From contig LUCM01005836.1 of NCBI GenBank assembly GCA_008360955.1, positions 1 to 64,000 on the forward strand: 64,000 bases of DNA. The letters are read 5' to 3'. The position numbers were made by a program, and so were the translations under genes. Below are positions 1 through 14,200 of this stretch, in pieces; position 1 is the stretch's first letter; every line of letters begins with the position of its first letter. This DNA comes from Fasciolopsis buskii. Taxonomy: Eukaryota > Platyhelminthes > Trematoda > Plagiorchiida > Fasciolidae. The notes beneath the pieces were generated by a model. That model saw only the letters and a program-made list of their open reading frames with translations, did no database searches and was not told the origin of the DNA.

Positions 1-1390
1 AAGCTTTGCGGAGCCTTGCGCTTAGGTCAAAGCAGTCATTCATTTGTTGTCGTTATCATAAAAATCATTTTGGCAAGAGCTAGGGGGGCGCGTAGACGCA
101 GCCAAACAGAAGGCCTTCATTGCCCATCTTCAGCTTCTAACCAAACGCAATACTTGGATTGTGTCTTAGCCATGGACATACCTGGCACAAAAGTAGCTGG
201 TATTAGATTTCTCTGACGATATATAAGGCACCCACTCCACGCCGGCTCCCGGCTTCTTACCTGAAGGATTTATTAACCGCCGGATTTATTATTAAGGCAG
301 TTGTCAGCGGTGGGTTATTTAGCCACGTCTACGGTGCGAGTAAGTATGGAAATCAAAGTTCGACAAGAAGAAGTGTGGAGAAGGCGAACATATTGAATTT
401 TACTTTAACATGGAGCGTGCATTCAACATAGGTAGCGAAAATTTCTTGAGAGCCTTTCCGCTGATGGGTTGTCATGGTGATTGAAGCTCGCGTTTCTTTG
501 TTTGATTGACCGTCTTGGGGAGAGTCAACTTTCTTAATTTCAACCAATTTTGTTTCATTAGGGGCCTCCTTTATCTGGAGGTGGTGCTGATCCGTACAGT
601 TGACGTTTTTAGGTGGGTTTGCCAGGGTCCTTCAAGTGATGTCGCGGGATGTCACCATTCTCGCCATCGTCTACCTTACATTCAGAAGTGGAGGCAGTCT
701 AAGGAGTCGTGAGCCGCAGTCGTTTGCTGAGTGGCCGGAAATGAAAGAGCTGGAAGCATCTAAGTCGAATGTTATTTTATATGCTAGCGGTGTACTTAGC
801 TCTAGTTTGGGCAACGTTTCCATGCAAATCCAAGGTTAATGATCGGGGACGTCTTTCTACTTCGTGTATAATATTATAGTCGATGAGGTTTTCAAACTTG
901 CTTCGTTTTGAATGTGTTCTGTCGGTAAAGATTTTAATGTTCTTGAAAGGCCTATCTGTTAATAAACTGCTTTGCTGTCATACCTTCAGAAAATTTAAAT
1001 AGCGAGGGTCATTCACACCGCTGCGAATTTTTCCGCAGCATCTAGCGTGCAAATTTTTTATCAGCGACAGCCGTTTGCCAAGCTCTGTAGCGATGGAATC
1101 TGAATAGCAGCAAGTTATGTAGGGATTCTGAAGACTTCCTAAAATGTTGAGCCGTTGAGATAGTCGTGACACTATACCTTTTATTAAATGAACTTGATTT
1201 TGGAAGGCGATGATCTTTTCTTTCAAGGCCAGCGGTCTTCATGCTGGCTATGTGGCACACGTCGACGAGAGCCACCGAGCAAGAGGTAACCTCCTGAAGG
1301 ACCTTATTGCTCAAAGTGCCACTCGTCGCAACCGCTTGTAAGTGTGGGTCTTGCAATGCACTTAACATAAGCGTATACCGATATTACACA
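1..1390. other. No recognisable gene
   Basis: All six frames hold only short interrupted frames (longest 108 codons, minus strand 1042-1368), with no motif I recognise. The stretch precedes a Penelope-like fragment and could contain its decayed upstream RT part, but I could not read RT motifs in it. Confidence 0.5.
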
Positions 1391-2290
1391 CGCTGCACAC
1401 ATTCAGCAAGGCCCACCCGAATGTCCAAAATACATCTAAAAATGGAAGAAAACGACATGACAACGTACCTGGATTTTTGCCTAATTCGTCGACTGGATGG
1501 CTTCGTACGGTTATCCGAGCACGGGAATGCCACGTGGAACGTACAGTATATGTACTTCAACAGTTTCGTGCCTCTTAAAGTAAAACGAAACCTAATGCAC
1601 TGCCTAGTCAATGGGACACGAAAAATCTGTACTTGGGATGCGTTAGAGAAAGGGCTTACCTTACGGAATGCATTCCGGAAGAACGGCTACTTGAACGTTC
1701 CAGTGGCAAAACATATGGGACAAGGTGAAGGAAGGCTTAAAAATGCAATTGTAGAAAGAAAAGCCTCGTATCTCAGTGTCATTCAAGAGTGACATTCCGG
1801 CAAACGCTATCTATCACAGATTGTCCGGAGCTGTCGACAAGATGTTCCGCGAAGGAAAACTGCAAATCCTGTTTAAATCAAAGCCAATCGTTCAATCACG
1901 CCCAAAAGATAGTGTATTGGATACTATCGTCTCACTCTATGTTCACCCAATTACCTGTTCCTCTGGGCAGCGTACTTTGGCCGTACATCCCGACGCCTAT
2001 CCGAACGGATTCGTGAATACCACCCGGCCTAGTTAAACACAGAAACCATTAAAACTTTCACCAGCGCTGTGCGTTCAGACTTGGCTGATTCCAAACACGC
2101 ATTGACAGTCGCTGAATTTTTCAGAATAGGCAGAAAAGTCCTGCAGTTGGTTATCAAGACTGATGAAGTCCGGGTCCCATCTACATTTGAGGCCGTATGC
2201 ATTCGTCTCTGAGACTTCCAGTGTGTACCAAAAAGCAGTTTGTTCAAACAATGAAGCTTTTCTGGCCCATTCTGCATCCCCGAATACCCA
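1390..2290 (+). mobile_element. Penelope-like element fragment (RT C-terminus plus GIY-YIG endonuclease)
   Basis: This is a decayed 3' part of a Penelope-like retroelement, a class whose single ORF joins a reverse transcriptase to a GIY-YIG nuclease. From about 1397 the frame reads THSARPTRMSKIH, followed by YLDFCLIRRLDG, which matches the end of the RT thumb and linker in fluke elements as I remember them. It continues in a second frame from about 1776 (DIPANAIYHRLSGAV). A third frame at 1973-2040 reads YFGRTSRRLSERIREYHPA and then a stop. This is the GIY-YIG core, with the second Y of the usual YIGRT motif followed by F. The tail at about 2190-2280 (KKQFVQTMKLFWP) matches the usual C-terminus. 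At least two frameshifts and two stops make it a pseudogene. RT palm motifs are absent, so the copy is 5' truncated. Confidence 0.75.
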
Positions 2291-2294
2291 TCGA

Positions 2295-3470
2295 ATCCCT
2301 TACGGACCACGGTCATGGGTGTGAATCAAAACCCTCCAGACCCATAATCTTGACCATCACCTGTTTCACGTACGCAAGAGTGGACGTACTTTGACGACTA
2401 GAAGTGCAACCAAACGTCTCCTCTTATTTATAGTAGATCATGCATAACGTCAATCACCGTCATGATTGCGAATAACAGAAAACGAGTTCTTTCGTCGCAC
2501 TGTTTTTTCTCAATGTGCGAGTAGTCACTTGCTTATTAAGAATTTACGCGGCGCCCGCCGACATCAGGTGGCATTTTCTGCAATGTCCGTTTGCTTCTAC
2601 CACAATTTTCATCTGTTAGCCTATGGTAGGGCCACCCTCTATTCCAATGGTACGCTCTCGGTGACAACGATCGCAAACGTGAAAACACCTATTTCCTTGT
2701 GTGTTTGAGCCTGAGAGTCTTCAAGTAAAACCAGGATGAGTTGGGTGAATTGGTGAGGCTCGAAACAAAATATCCCACTCTTCAGAAAAATAACGCCAGC
2801 AACACTAAGCTGTCTAAGCTAAGCTTAGACACTGGCGGAGAATGCAAGAATGTATTGGCCTTCCTCAGGATACTTCGGTCTCCTGGGTGCCTATGAGCTG
2901 TTTGTAATACGGCAAACCCCAAGAGACCTGTCCAAGGACCGCTTTCAGTCGTGACTTAAGCTGGGTGTCCTGGGTAAGGAGTGAGTTTAGCGCACTCAAC
3001 ATTCCACAACATCTTGGCTCCCGGTTCTTCTTCAGTAATATCTGCCTCTTGCCTCAGACGATGCCTTCCTGTATGTTACAGTGTTGCGGCTATTTTTGCT
3101 GCAAGTGCGGTCGACTAACTGTTGCATCATTCGCACGCTGGTTTCATCAATACAATCGCCAACTATTTTTCAATCATTCAGCTTTAATAATGACCCCTTT
3201 CTTTCTTCGAGATTCTTTATGGACTCAGCGGAGTTTAACAGGCTGGCCAAGTTCAAAATCAATATCCCAATTGCCCAACTCTTTAAATAATAACTCTGGG
3301 TTAGTTAACGGTTCTGGTGCAACAGATACCAACTAAATTTTTCCTCGGCCGGGATAAGACGCCGGAAATACTTTCTCCACATTGAGACAACCATAACTGT
3401 GCTATACTCATTTTTTACTGGCCTCGGTCAACCTACTACACTGGTCTCCCCGATTTTAAACAAGTCAATC
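2295..3470. other. No recognisable gene
   Basis: Only short frames occur here, the longest 123 codons at 2965-3336 on the plus strand (cysteine-rich, with no family I recognise). A small imperfect palindrome (aagctgtctaagctaagctt) lies near 2810-2830. Part of the end of this stretch may be the decayed endonuclease of the family J element that follows. Confidence 0.45.
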
Positions 3471-3479
3471 ACTCTCAAT

Positions 3480-5930
3480 GCCTCAGGCGCCACTGCCTGA
3501 TCTTTCAACAGCATGCGAAAAGCATTTATGGCGATCTGTCCACTGCAACTATCTATTCACCATCAAGTATCTTTCCCTTCCATTTTGGCCTTAGTATTTC
3601 ACGGCAACTCCGTCTAAGCTCATTGGGTATTTATCGTCACCCGACCCCCAGAAAATGGCACTTCACAACCTATAATTTTTATTCGCATGATCAACCCAAG
3701 GTCGGATTAGGTTTCTTTTTGTCTCCATCTCAAGTCCCTTTTTGCAAGCCACCGAGGTTCCAAGCTGAGACCCATACCAGACTAATTTCCCTGCACTGTG
3801 TCAGATCCTGAATGGGAGCCAAGTGGCAAGCACCCGTCATGCCAACCTGGGCCTTGGAGGATGCAACAGTTATCGTTCACCGCAAAAACCAATTTAACAA
3901 TGTCATTGATCCACCAGGTTAACGGAGAGTTCACGAAAAGTCAATAGTGGCTGCATAAATTCATCGTTACCACTGGAGGGACCTGCAAAACCCTCCATCT
4001 CTATGGCCTATAATGACCAGATCGTAACAGTGAAATGGCAGCATTGTAAATACCCTCGATTAGACTAAACACGGTAACTACCGGGACCTTCACATCGTTA
4101 CTGAATTGAAAACATCATGTGTTTCTTCAAAACATCGCGAACATAAATTAGTATCTTGGCCATTCCAAACTCCATAACGTCCACACAGTTGCCCACTGGT
4201 TCCCTAGGCCTGTTTACGGAAGGTTTCTGCTTGCCATTGACAGCTCATCATTGACAATTTTGCTGAAACGCGGGGCATTAAAAACTAACATATAGCATTT
4301 GGCCGTTTCCTTGTCTTGGCAGTTCTCGCATGGTTAACTAAAACTCTAGAAGCTGTAATGGACCACAAAAGCAAAGAGCAGGAGCTGAAGGCTGTAAACC
4401 AGCCGAACCCGAAAGCAACACTGGCAAGACTGCTTAAACGCAGAACTACGTATGGGTCCTTGGCTACTCAAGTCCCGTTTTTATGTAAACTACCAACAGG
4501 AGATTGCATAGTCATTTGGTGAATTCTTTGCCTCTGCTCTGGTAAACGATAACAATCACTCCACCCCATGCCACTTTGGACCTGATTCATTATCCCAGGC
4601 CGCCTTTGCATTAGGTGTGAGCGATATCCCAATTTTAATAGCAAACACCTTCAACTTGTCCATTCAGCGCTGCACATTCCCGTCACATTGGAAAACCTCT
4701 GTGATAATACCCTTTCACAAAAAGGGTGCACGCCATGACCCTGAAAACCACGGCCCAATAAACCACACTCCTATAGTACCCAGGACCTTGGGACTTCTGA
4801 TTAAGTATAGTCTTACAGCCTAACTTCTGGAACAAACTTAATAACTGTGGCAGCATAGTTTCCTGCGTAAGCAATCCTGCGCTACTTGCATGACTGACTG
4901 CCCGAACGCTATCACTGAGGTCCTGGGCACTTGGAGGTTATTTATATTAATCTTTTTAGACATGACGAAGACTCGATAGAGTATTCTACCCTAGGTTGCT
5001 AAGTAAAATGGCATCCTACGGTATTGTTGATCCAACGCTGTCGTGGTTTTCATTTTGCTTTCATTTGGAAAGCAGTGCAAGTAAATGGCTTAATATCTGA
5101 ACCTAGATTAGTGTCCAGCGGTGTAACCAAAGGCAGCGCCCTGGGCCCTCTACATTTTTTGTTTTACGTTAATGATGCTTTCGAGCTTAGTCGAAACGGA
5201 ACTCCGTTTCTGTTCGTAGACGACATCAAAATTGTGTACACCTTTCGTTCTGAGGCTTTGGAATCTACCATAAGAAACATGTCGCAGGACTTAGCGTTAC
5301 TCAACTCCTGGGAAAACAACTGGAAGATGAAATTCTCCGCTGAAAAATGCAGCATCATAGGGCACAAAGTTGTTATACCCCCAGGAGAATTCAGGCTCGG
5401 AACAGAAACCATCCCCGTTACCTGCCAAGTTCGCGACCTGAGCCTAAGTTATTCCTGGAACTTAAACTTCTCGGGGCATGCTCTCACACAAGTAGGGCTG
5501 TTATACCGATTCCGAAATTGAACGAAAGAAAACTACATCTTTTTATGAACCACGCTAGACCCATTCTGGAGTACTGCTCACTAGTGTGCACTAACGACTC
5601 AATGCGGCACAGTGGCGACTGAAAACGCCCAGCGTGCATTTATAAAAGGGTTGAATGGCTACTCTACAAACTTAAATTACATGGAATGCTGTGATTCGCT
5701 GAAATTAGATCCCTTGTGGCTCCGACACAGAAACGTAAACTTGGTACTGTTCGACAATATTTTCACAGGAGGCAGCTGCGTTTCTGCACCTCGTATTAGA
5801 AAATCACTCCCATACTCTCTCCGAAGTGCTGATTCCGCTATAACTCTTCCAGTTCCAAAGACTTCCGTTGGAGCCAACTTCTTTATTGTCAGATATTCAT
5901 CAACATGAAACAAACTCTCCCAATAGTTGC
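3480..5930 (+). mobile_element. Family J non-LTR retrotransposon (jockey/CR1-like), EN remnant to RT C-terminus
   Basis: This is a decayed LINE that codes for APE endonuclease and reverse transcriptase. Weak EN remnants include GIYRHPTP near 3630 and DQIVTVKWQ near 4015. The linker (SKEQELKAVN, then TQVPFLCKLPTGD) runs at 4370-4510. The RT N-terminus reads FPSHWKTSVIIPFHKKGAR at 4675-4730. The frame from 5024 holds SSGVTKGSALGPL (motif B) and FVDD at 5213-5224, the catalytic FADD with A changed to V, then the thumb (KMKFSAEKCSIIGH). A frameshift at about 5520 leads to RPILEYCSLV. Another near 5612 leads to the last part (ENAQRAF, LDPLWLRHRN) ending at 5908. Motif A (the fDxxkAFD region) is missing or badly decayed between 4,880 and 5,000. 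Several frameshifts rule out function. Confidence 0.85.
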
Positions 5931-5934
5931 GCAC

Positions 5935-8165
5935 TTTGTCGCCATTATCAATCGCATTTAAAAGCGAAGAACGTAGAGTAGTTACTGTACCCTTTCTTTA
6001 ATCTTTATCACCCATACCCACTTGAGGATCGAGTTTATGAAACTGGATTGGGCTTCTGAAAAAAGCATTGATGTAACCTTTTCCTTCATTGCGGAAAGGA
6101 AAGCAAATCTCCCTACTCATATCATATAGGAACTAACCTAGTCTCTTCCACTTCAAACAGAGCTCCAACACCAGAGCATGCTACTTAGTTACGTGTAGTG
6201 CCACGTCGGATGCATCCCACCGTTTCTTTGCCTAAAAAACGGTACCTCTCGCTTAATAGTCTGACTTCATATCCATACTTCTTATCGTTCTAACTGCCTA
6301 TAAGGTTGCTCACCCATAGCTCTCTCTCACCCACCCACCTTACTAATTCCAACACTATCGCCAAAACGGCGTGGCAACCATAACCCGCAATCGTATTCTA
6401 AAATAAAAAAACATTCGCTCTCATCCTCACCCTAAGTTTCATCAACTCGTCCGCCCAAGCAAATGACACTGGCCAGTAGAAATCACCTTGTTTCTGAAGC
6501 ACACAAACGGTACCCTCCAGACGATATAAAGTCAACATCTTTGATTTTTCTTTTTCACTCCTCATCGTCATCTCTGTCCATTTTAGACAATTCAGACCTC
6601 ATACTGTCTCCACGAACCTAGAGACCTACGTGGTATCTTCTCTTTCCATAGTCACCGTTTTCATCTATCATAAATACAGGCCTCGACCATGTCTCGTTTC
6701 GGAAGGCGCGGCTTCCTAGAGTGGAATATATATTTCATGATTTCCACGCTGAATTTATTCAATCCCTAGTGCATCTATATTTATAGCACGTTCATTATTA
6801 TTACTGGCAGCATTTGCTCCCTGTCCGTCCTACCAAATGCCGGTTTATCCTCTTTACTCATAGCGTAGACGATCCACACACTGATTAGCCTGCCCATCTC
6901 TTTAAAAATTTATATATGTAAAAGAAAACCCGCATTGCTCAGCCACCATCTATATATTTTGAATTGCACTATGCGCTCGTTCTCTAAGTTATTCGTAAAA
7001 TTGATCGCTTCCTAATCCGCAGCTGGCAGCCAGGCCAGACTGCCGTCCGTCTTTTTTCTCTCAAGAGAGAGAGAAAAATTCTGTTTGCATCGAAACACTT
7101 ACCCATGTTCTGGCGATTATCCGATCCTGGAAAGACGATGTCTCCCTTACCCTACCATATTTGAATTCCGTCCTCCAAACCACGAGTACACTGATTTTAC
7201 CACAACAGCGCGGGGCGCGGTCATATACATCGCTTTGGCCGGCACACATCGGGTGGGCAGCTCGACTGCAGCGGTGTGTGGGTGCAACTAGGTTGTCGGA
7301 TTACACCTCCTGCGTTCACCCTCTAACAGTGTTTTCAGGTTTGGTGGCCAGCATTCGGTAAGCCTCAAACACTAGCACTTTTGTAGCAACCAACACTCTA
7401 GCTCATGCGTTCGCGTGCACCATTTTGTACTGGCTCCCTCTTGACATTCGGAAACAGCTGAGGACCGTCATTTTTCATCAACCTCTATTCTGGTTTGCGG
7501 AATCCGGTAATAGACCAACGCTCTTGGCAACAGTTCTCCACAGGAATCCACTAGATGTTGCCTCAATTGATTCCGGTTCTCCTTCTTTGTTTCCAACCCC
7601 ACCTTTTTCTCTGGACCAAGCTGAAATTCATGGACTCAAAATTGAACAAAACGAACTTCACTTATTAGTCTTACTATTGCACATTTCCCATCCCGTGTCG
7701 CCGCTTTCCTTGCTCAACGGGCTGCGCTTTCAGATTTTTGCGTTTTCCACTGCTTCGTATGATATCCAGTCCGGTTCTTCAGTCATCTCCATTCCGTTAT
7801 CACATCCATTCTGATCCTAATCTCCACCGTATAACTCACTTTGATTTTCGACCAACTGGCGGCGACAGCCATTGCCTTCAAGCCATAATTTGTGCCCGCG
7901 ATTCACACGTTTGATGCATTCGAACTGTATTGCTCGCAGTGAAGGACTGGTAATCAGCCACAAAAAATCTTTGCGAATCTTTATCTAGCTCTGATTCACA
8001 ACTCGGAATCTCGTGCTCAGCAAATCACATTGCCCGTTATGATCTTATGAGCGGGAATGCATTGCGTTTTATGTTTGGTTTCTGTTTTCCTCGTCTGCAG
8101 TGTCTTATTCGCACAATTTTGACCTTTCTTTGCGCATAACTCTCGAACGTCGAGAAATATACATT
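5935..8165. other. No recognisable gene; includes a sequence shared with 22.3 kb
   Basis: No coding sequence is supported. A frame at 7425-7814 (129 codons, plus) has no recognised relative. The interval at 7215-7340 resembles the minus strand near 22,320-22,450 (see that entry), which suggests a shared interspersed repeat. Confidence 0.4.
7215..7345 (+). repeat. Diverged interspersed repeat shared with 22.3-22.5 kb
   Basis: The blocks CATCG, GGCCGGCACACATCGGG, GGCAGCTCGACTGCAGC, GTGTG and TGCGTTCA occur here. They recur in the same order, with substitutions, on the minus strand near 22,340-22,450. I estimate about 70 to 75 percent identity by eye over some 110 bases. No coding capacity is evident. 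It could be a SINE or an LTR/UTR fragment of a common retroelement. Confidence 0.4.
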
Positions 8166-8166
8166 A

Positions 8167-8167
<1 letters not shown>

Positions 8168-8212
<45 letters not shown>
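8168..8212. repeat. (ATT)n microsatellite
   Basis: Some 14 uninterrupted TTA/ATT units are visible. A long run of isoleucine codons in the overlapping frame is a consequence of the repeat, not a protein signal. Confidence 0.95.
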
Positions 8213-11200
8213 GAACTTAAGCTTATGTGAAACAAACTGTGAAATTCATTTTGTCAGGTTGCTCGAGGATACAGAAAATTACCGCGCGGTGTTAAATATA
8301 TTTGGGCATGTGTACGATAACACCTACAGATATACACATGGCGATGGTTTACGTTTTGGATATATACGTATCCTATTGATATAGACTGCATTAAAAGCAG
8401 CTAACTGACTGACTTCTATCGTGGAGCACTGTAAACCAATGATCCTTGGAATACTGGTGTTATTTTGATCGGCTTACTTGGATCTTTGAACGCATCATCT
8501 CAGTCTTTCTCTAACCATTTGCACGACCACTCCCAAATCGCCCATTTAGCATGCAACAACTAGGGGATGGAAGCCAATTACTAGTAGAGAACCCTTTGTA
8601 GAACAACAGGTCGGTTTACCGTGGGCACTTTTCATGTTCAGCCGTTTATGAACTGATGTCGTCATCAGCTGACAAATGGCACTTCATATTTGATTGCAGA
8701 ATTTTGGTGCTCTTACGTTTGTCTGGAATTTTGACATGAAAATTGGACGATTTTAAGCGCAACTTACTGCCTCTTCGTATTGTTTCGGTTTCCGCAGTGA
8801 TTGTTCATTTTTGCAAGGCAAGGCGAAGTACACACCGTAAGATTTCATTCTTTGGCTGGGATCGCGAACCTGTTATTATTTACCCCAAGAAAAATTCATT
8901 CCTCTTTCACTGCATTTTGCCCTTAGCAACATCCACATGGATTATTATGGCTACATGTATAAACCTAGGAAATAACTATTGCCCGAAAGCTTCTCTCTTC
9001 AGACTTCAAGCGCCACGTTTGTGGATGATTCGGGTGCCACTTTCGTGCTGCTTTGTGCAACGTTGACGTGACCAGCTTTGCTGAAAGAACAGAGCAATAA
9101 CAGACAAGGAAATTATACAGCCTTCTTTACGCTGATGGGCATACCGTTGGGCTGGAAGCAGTGGAATGCTGATAGTCACAGTATGGCTGACTGCTGATGT
9201 CAAGTTTTGCATAAGAAGTAAAATTGTGAAACGATTCACAATGTGATATCATCACTCAACTTGCCGGTAAACAACCACGGAGGCCCTGCACAGCTATTTC
9301 ATCCTTGTTAGGAATCATCAGCAGCGCATGTTCACCTAGCTTGAACAGGTATGTGAACCCAGGGCGAAGGATTTGGAGTCGCACGCCTTAGACGGTACGC
9401 AACTGGGCAGGTCCTCATCGGTTTTTTAAATTCACGCCATGACGCTGCACCTACCAGTCGAATGCCTGCAAGGAAACGGGCAGCCAGCACACATAATCAC
9501 CTGGTGTTTGCGTCTATACCCAATGACGACAGGAGGATACCTAATTACATGTCTTCTTACTCATGTGGTTCTGGAAGACGAATGCCTTGGTTGAGGAGTT
9601 TTGCTGGTTTGCTCTCGGCAGGCGGGAAGCTAGAAGAACTATAGTGTTTTTCTTAAGAAAATGAAAGATGAGTCATATGATTACCTTTAACGGTTTTCTT
9701 CGGGGTCCATGACGTGATTTGCCTTGGAAGATTCATTGAAGTCCTCGAGCATTCGTTGGGACTGCACAGTTCGCTCATAATTGTTTAAAATACCTTTTCC
9801 ATCCGGTTATGATATACATTCACCAAGTGTTTTGGGTAACCTAACTACGAAGTTTCGAGTGTGCCCGTGGAGATGACCGTCCCTAATCAGACGCTTAGCG
9901 CAAGTTATATCGTTTTTGGCCACAGCACGCCATCCAGTCATGTAAGCCATAATTGACCAGGCACATACACCGGCTGGTCACCTAGAAGTTCACCGTCAGT
10001 GTGCATCGGAAACGGACTTATCCATTCATAGTAAAAAATAACTTGTCGCGATCTCCCACTGTGCAACTTAAAAATAAATATCACGCGGTCAGCGTGAAGG
10101 AGTGACGATCATTTACACCACATTTCACCCACATGACATTTTCCCACTTTTTTGACGGCCGGTGGAATTCAAGTGCTTTTCAGTAAAACGACGTACCGAG
10201 TTTACAACGTTCGGCGACGACGGCCAGGTCACAACCAATCAGCACAGCACTGCTTGAACATTAGCTGGAAAATAGTGCATATTTCATCCGAAATGGCCTT
10301 CCATTTACAGCGCGGTTGCCAACTGGACGTGCAAAACTGGCATCCCAGTACTTGACTCCTGTGTGCATCTTGGCCTCGGCGGTCCAATCCACAGTCTAAA
10401 GGAAAATTTATGCGGCCATAATGTTTGGACTTCGGACGCACTGCCGGATTTTTGCGTGTGCTTTATTCGAGAAAGCCACCACCCTGTCCATCGACACTTG
10501 CACAAGTATATCTTGAAAAATTTGAGCACAAAATTGAATATTGCCAACTGCCTGTTCTTAGCCGCACAGTTTAGTGAACCTTTGTACGATCAACTGGCGG
10601 TGTTCTTCTATGTAATCAAGTTAATGCATGGCGCTTTTCTCGCTGAACCAAATCCACGCAGAAGCAAACAACTGGAGAACTTTTTGCACATATTTCTTCC
10701 GGAATGCACCTCAGGAACGCCGCTCATACATACAGCCAAAATTGTCAGAACCCGAAACACTTCCGTCCGTCACTGTCATCAGCCTTCCACATACCCAAGG
10801 AAAATCGCAATCAAAACCCCTCTGATGGGCTGAAAAGTGTTCGCTGTCTCTCAGCAACAGGCCCGTAAAGCGCATTGCTTTTCCTGGTTTCCCAAAACTT
10901 TACCATATCGCCAGCACTTCTTACATAACACGGAGAATTATATTTATTTAGTCAGTGGAAGGAGGTTCGATAATTTACGTGCTCCACGTTTTGAAAGATA
11001 TTTCTCTTCTATGGTACCCCTTTGACAGCTGGACCTAAAATCGATATCCATTCTTGGAATACTGACAATTGTTAGGAAAACTTGATGCGCACTTAAGCTT
11101 CTCCCTCCTACGGCAGACCGTGAGGCTTAGTTTGTTTAACCACGATATTGGCTGGGACATCTGCAATGAAACAACATATAAAATAACTTTCCATGGATTC

Positions 11201-14200
11201 TCTGCTGCCAGAGGAAAATGCCACCAGTCAACCGTAACGCCAATTCAACACTGCAGTCAGCCAAATGGTCCCAGTTTGGATGGTTTATACGGAACATAGT
11301 AAAGTCCTTTTAGGAAAACTTGGGTGCTTGCTTTTAACTTTTATTTATATTATCCAGATTTGTTTTTATTAATTTTCGACAATTTCGTAGCACCTCATGG
11401 TCAATGACACTGCAAGTATTCTGGAACTGTGCAAAAAATTATTACAGTAATAGTAGTTTGTGAGCTAGGATGTGCCACAGCTTCTGTGATGAGCCTCGGG
11501 ACAAACCCACCGTCGGCGTGCACTCGAAGTTTAACGTCACCATTGGGTAAAAAGATGTGCGTTTCCATCGCTCATTCTATGGTCTTCTAGTCCAAAACGG
11601 ATGGCTTTGCCGGTAACCTCACCTTTTTTCACTGTCCGCCTTGGAGATCTCGGCGGAGGGCAGGTCATTAGGTAATTCAGGATAGACTTGCTTATATAAT
11701 CTTGACGCTGCTGTTGACGCCTCCAATGATTAACGTAACTGCAACGCCGATTGATGCGCGGCAGAAGGCTCGCTCACTGCAAGACCCAAAGCTGTTTACA
11801 ACAAACGTTTATTAACAAATTAGAATTGACTGCTGAATTCTTTCACTGCATTTTGTGCGGATGTGTTTCTGTGTGGAAAGCCAAAATTACACATGGTCTT
11901 TATCAAAAAACAACTCTAACCTTTTTCTTGTGCCGGCTCCTCTAACCAGAAATTGTACATGCTGCTGGTTGATTCGTCCACGCAAATACCGCAAAACCAC
12001 GAAAACTGACCAATGTTATTCTCGAAGAGGTTGCACCCGGATGCCCAAAATTATGGTAATTCGGGTAAATTTGAAACGAATATAACAATCAAGTTGAAAG
12101 ACGGCAAAAAACGTGGCTAAGCACGTGGCAATGACAAGACTAACGATTTTTATGCAATACCTATGCGCAACTCTTACAATTACGTTGCAGCGAACATTTC
12201 CATTATAGCAACGTCGCTTACAGTAATATACTATCACACAAGTAAGACTCGTTATTAGGAACAGTTGCTTATACATACAACAGAAAAATTACAAGAACGA
12301 TACCAGTAGCACAGCAACTTTTCTAGCGGGCAAACATAAGCCAGTCAGAAGAATGAATAATCTTCACAATTAGAATTCGTCAGCCAAAACGAGGCACACC
12401 ACAAACCTGGAAACCTAAATCATCATGTTTTCCCATTCTATACGACAGTTGTAAACTTCGGCTACATTGGTCAAAAAGTGAAATCAGTGGGATTTTGTGT
12501 TTCAGCCTGGGATGAAAAGCAAATACCGGAAATGTTCAACTGATTATTTTTCGTCATCTGTTTCAAAGTCCCTCACAGTATGACGCTACTTTAGAAAGCG
12601 GTACCCAGTAAACTATTCCGGGGCATTGTTACACCTGCTGTCCTGACTGGAACGGGGATATGTGACGCAACGACAGGAGGAGGTTGTTTAAGACACAACA
12701 AAAGTGAATGTCCATCATGCTGTCAGTTATCATGTTGAGGTTTGGCATTTGCAGGCATTGAAAGTTTAGATGATGAAAAGTTCCGCATGTCCATTCAGTG
12801 AGAGTCTTAGTTGCATTGCTTTTGCCCAGTCGCAAAGATTCGCCAAGCTTTGAATATCTAATGAGAATGACGGCGTAGCTTGGATAGCCCTTTCGTTAAG
12901 CGGTGACGGTGATCAAACGGAGAGTGGAATGTGGCCAATGACATGCGGAAGGCCGCCGGTAAACGGTTATGGGGTGATGGTAGCAGGACTTTGGTTACGT
13001 GCGTTTCGGGTCTCCAGAGAGCTATCATGAAATGGCCAGCAGGAAGAGACTTTTGGTACAGGTGGTATATGTGACTAGTTTCTCATCGGCTTAGGGCCTA
13101 CGAATTGCACAGCTCAGTCGGTCCAAGATTGCATTTACCTTTGTGGTAAAATCCTACCTGACAGACATTTGATGGCCCCGATTTCATCGATTCCACAAAG
13201 TAGCCAACGCACTGACTACACGATAATTTGGTCAGCAGCAGAAGAACCCTGATAAATAATTGATTCCCCGGCCCGTTTGTGGAATTAGCCCACCTTTTGG
13301 GCTGACTGCACATGTGACTGCAGTGGGTCCAGTAACAAGCAACCATCGGTTTTATTTACCTGGATTAACGGATAATTGAAACAAAAAACTGGGTCGAGGA
13401 CGGCAGAGTGGGTTAGATGCTAGGACTGGGGCTACCACAGATGATCACAAAGTGCTTAAAAGAGATATTCATAAAAATGCTGGCGTCTTAACTCCGAATT
13501 GTAACTGGACGTTTGCAACTCGCATCACCTTGTAGTTTCCACGAGCACAAGTGATTAATTGGGAAAGAAGTGGCAGCATTTGTGATAAATACAAGCGCGC
13601 TCGCCAGGTAAGCGTAAGGACAGAAGAGGCAATTCTAAAATTAGAGGGTTGAAGTGGTGAAATATATTTGGACAGTCAGATTTACTAATGTCGCAGGTTT
13701 ACCCACAGCCTAAGCTGAATCCGTATCTACCAAACGGCGCTGTACGGGCTTTCCTCTGCGGGGTTAGGTGTGGGCTGATGACATACTTATCAATTTTTAA
13801 GGGTAGCCCAAGCTTTTGCTGCCAAAGTTGGCTTTTTGGTTGCTGGATCCAAGCTGATCTTTTTCTGCTCAAGCTGACCGGTTAGGCCCATATATTTTGC
13901 TTTCGTTGATCCTTTGCCAGGCGTTATTTTTTCCAGTGTTACATTTTTTCGCAGATGCCGAGGCGGTTTGTTTTCCCATATACGGAGATGCCTAGGTGTA
14001 TATGCCAGTCGTCTGGAGGTTTGCTCATACAGGCCGAAGTAAGCTAGAGTTGGGATAGGCAGACATATTTCTTTGAGGAAATCTCGGATAAGTTGTCCTG
14101 GGATGAGAAGACCACAGAGACAAAAATCGGTCGCGGCATTACCTGTCCCAAAGTTTGGAACCATTGTGCTATCGCACTAGGTAAGTAAAGGAGGGATCCT

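Noticed and set aside
8161..8215. Hydrophobic IIIIII protein segment
   Set aside because: It is the direct translation of an (ATT)n microsatellite.
10363..10833. 156-codon plus frame as a gene
   Set aside because: No motif, no splice support and ordinary composition. Other frames overlap it on both strands.
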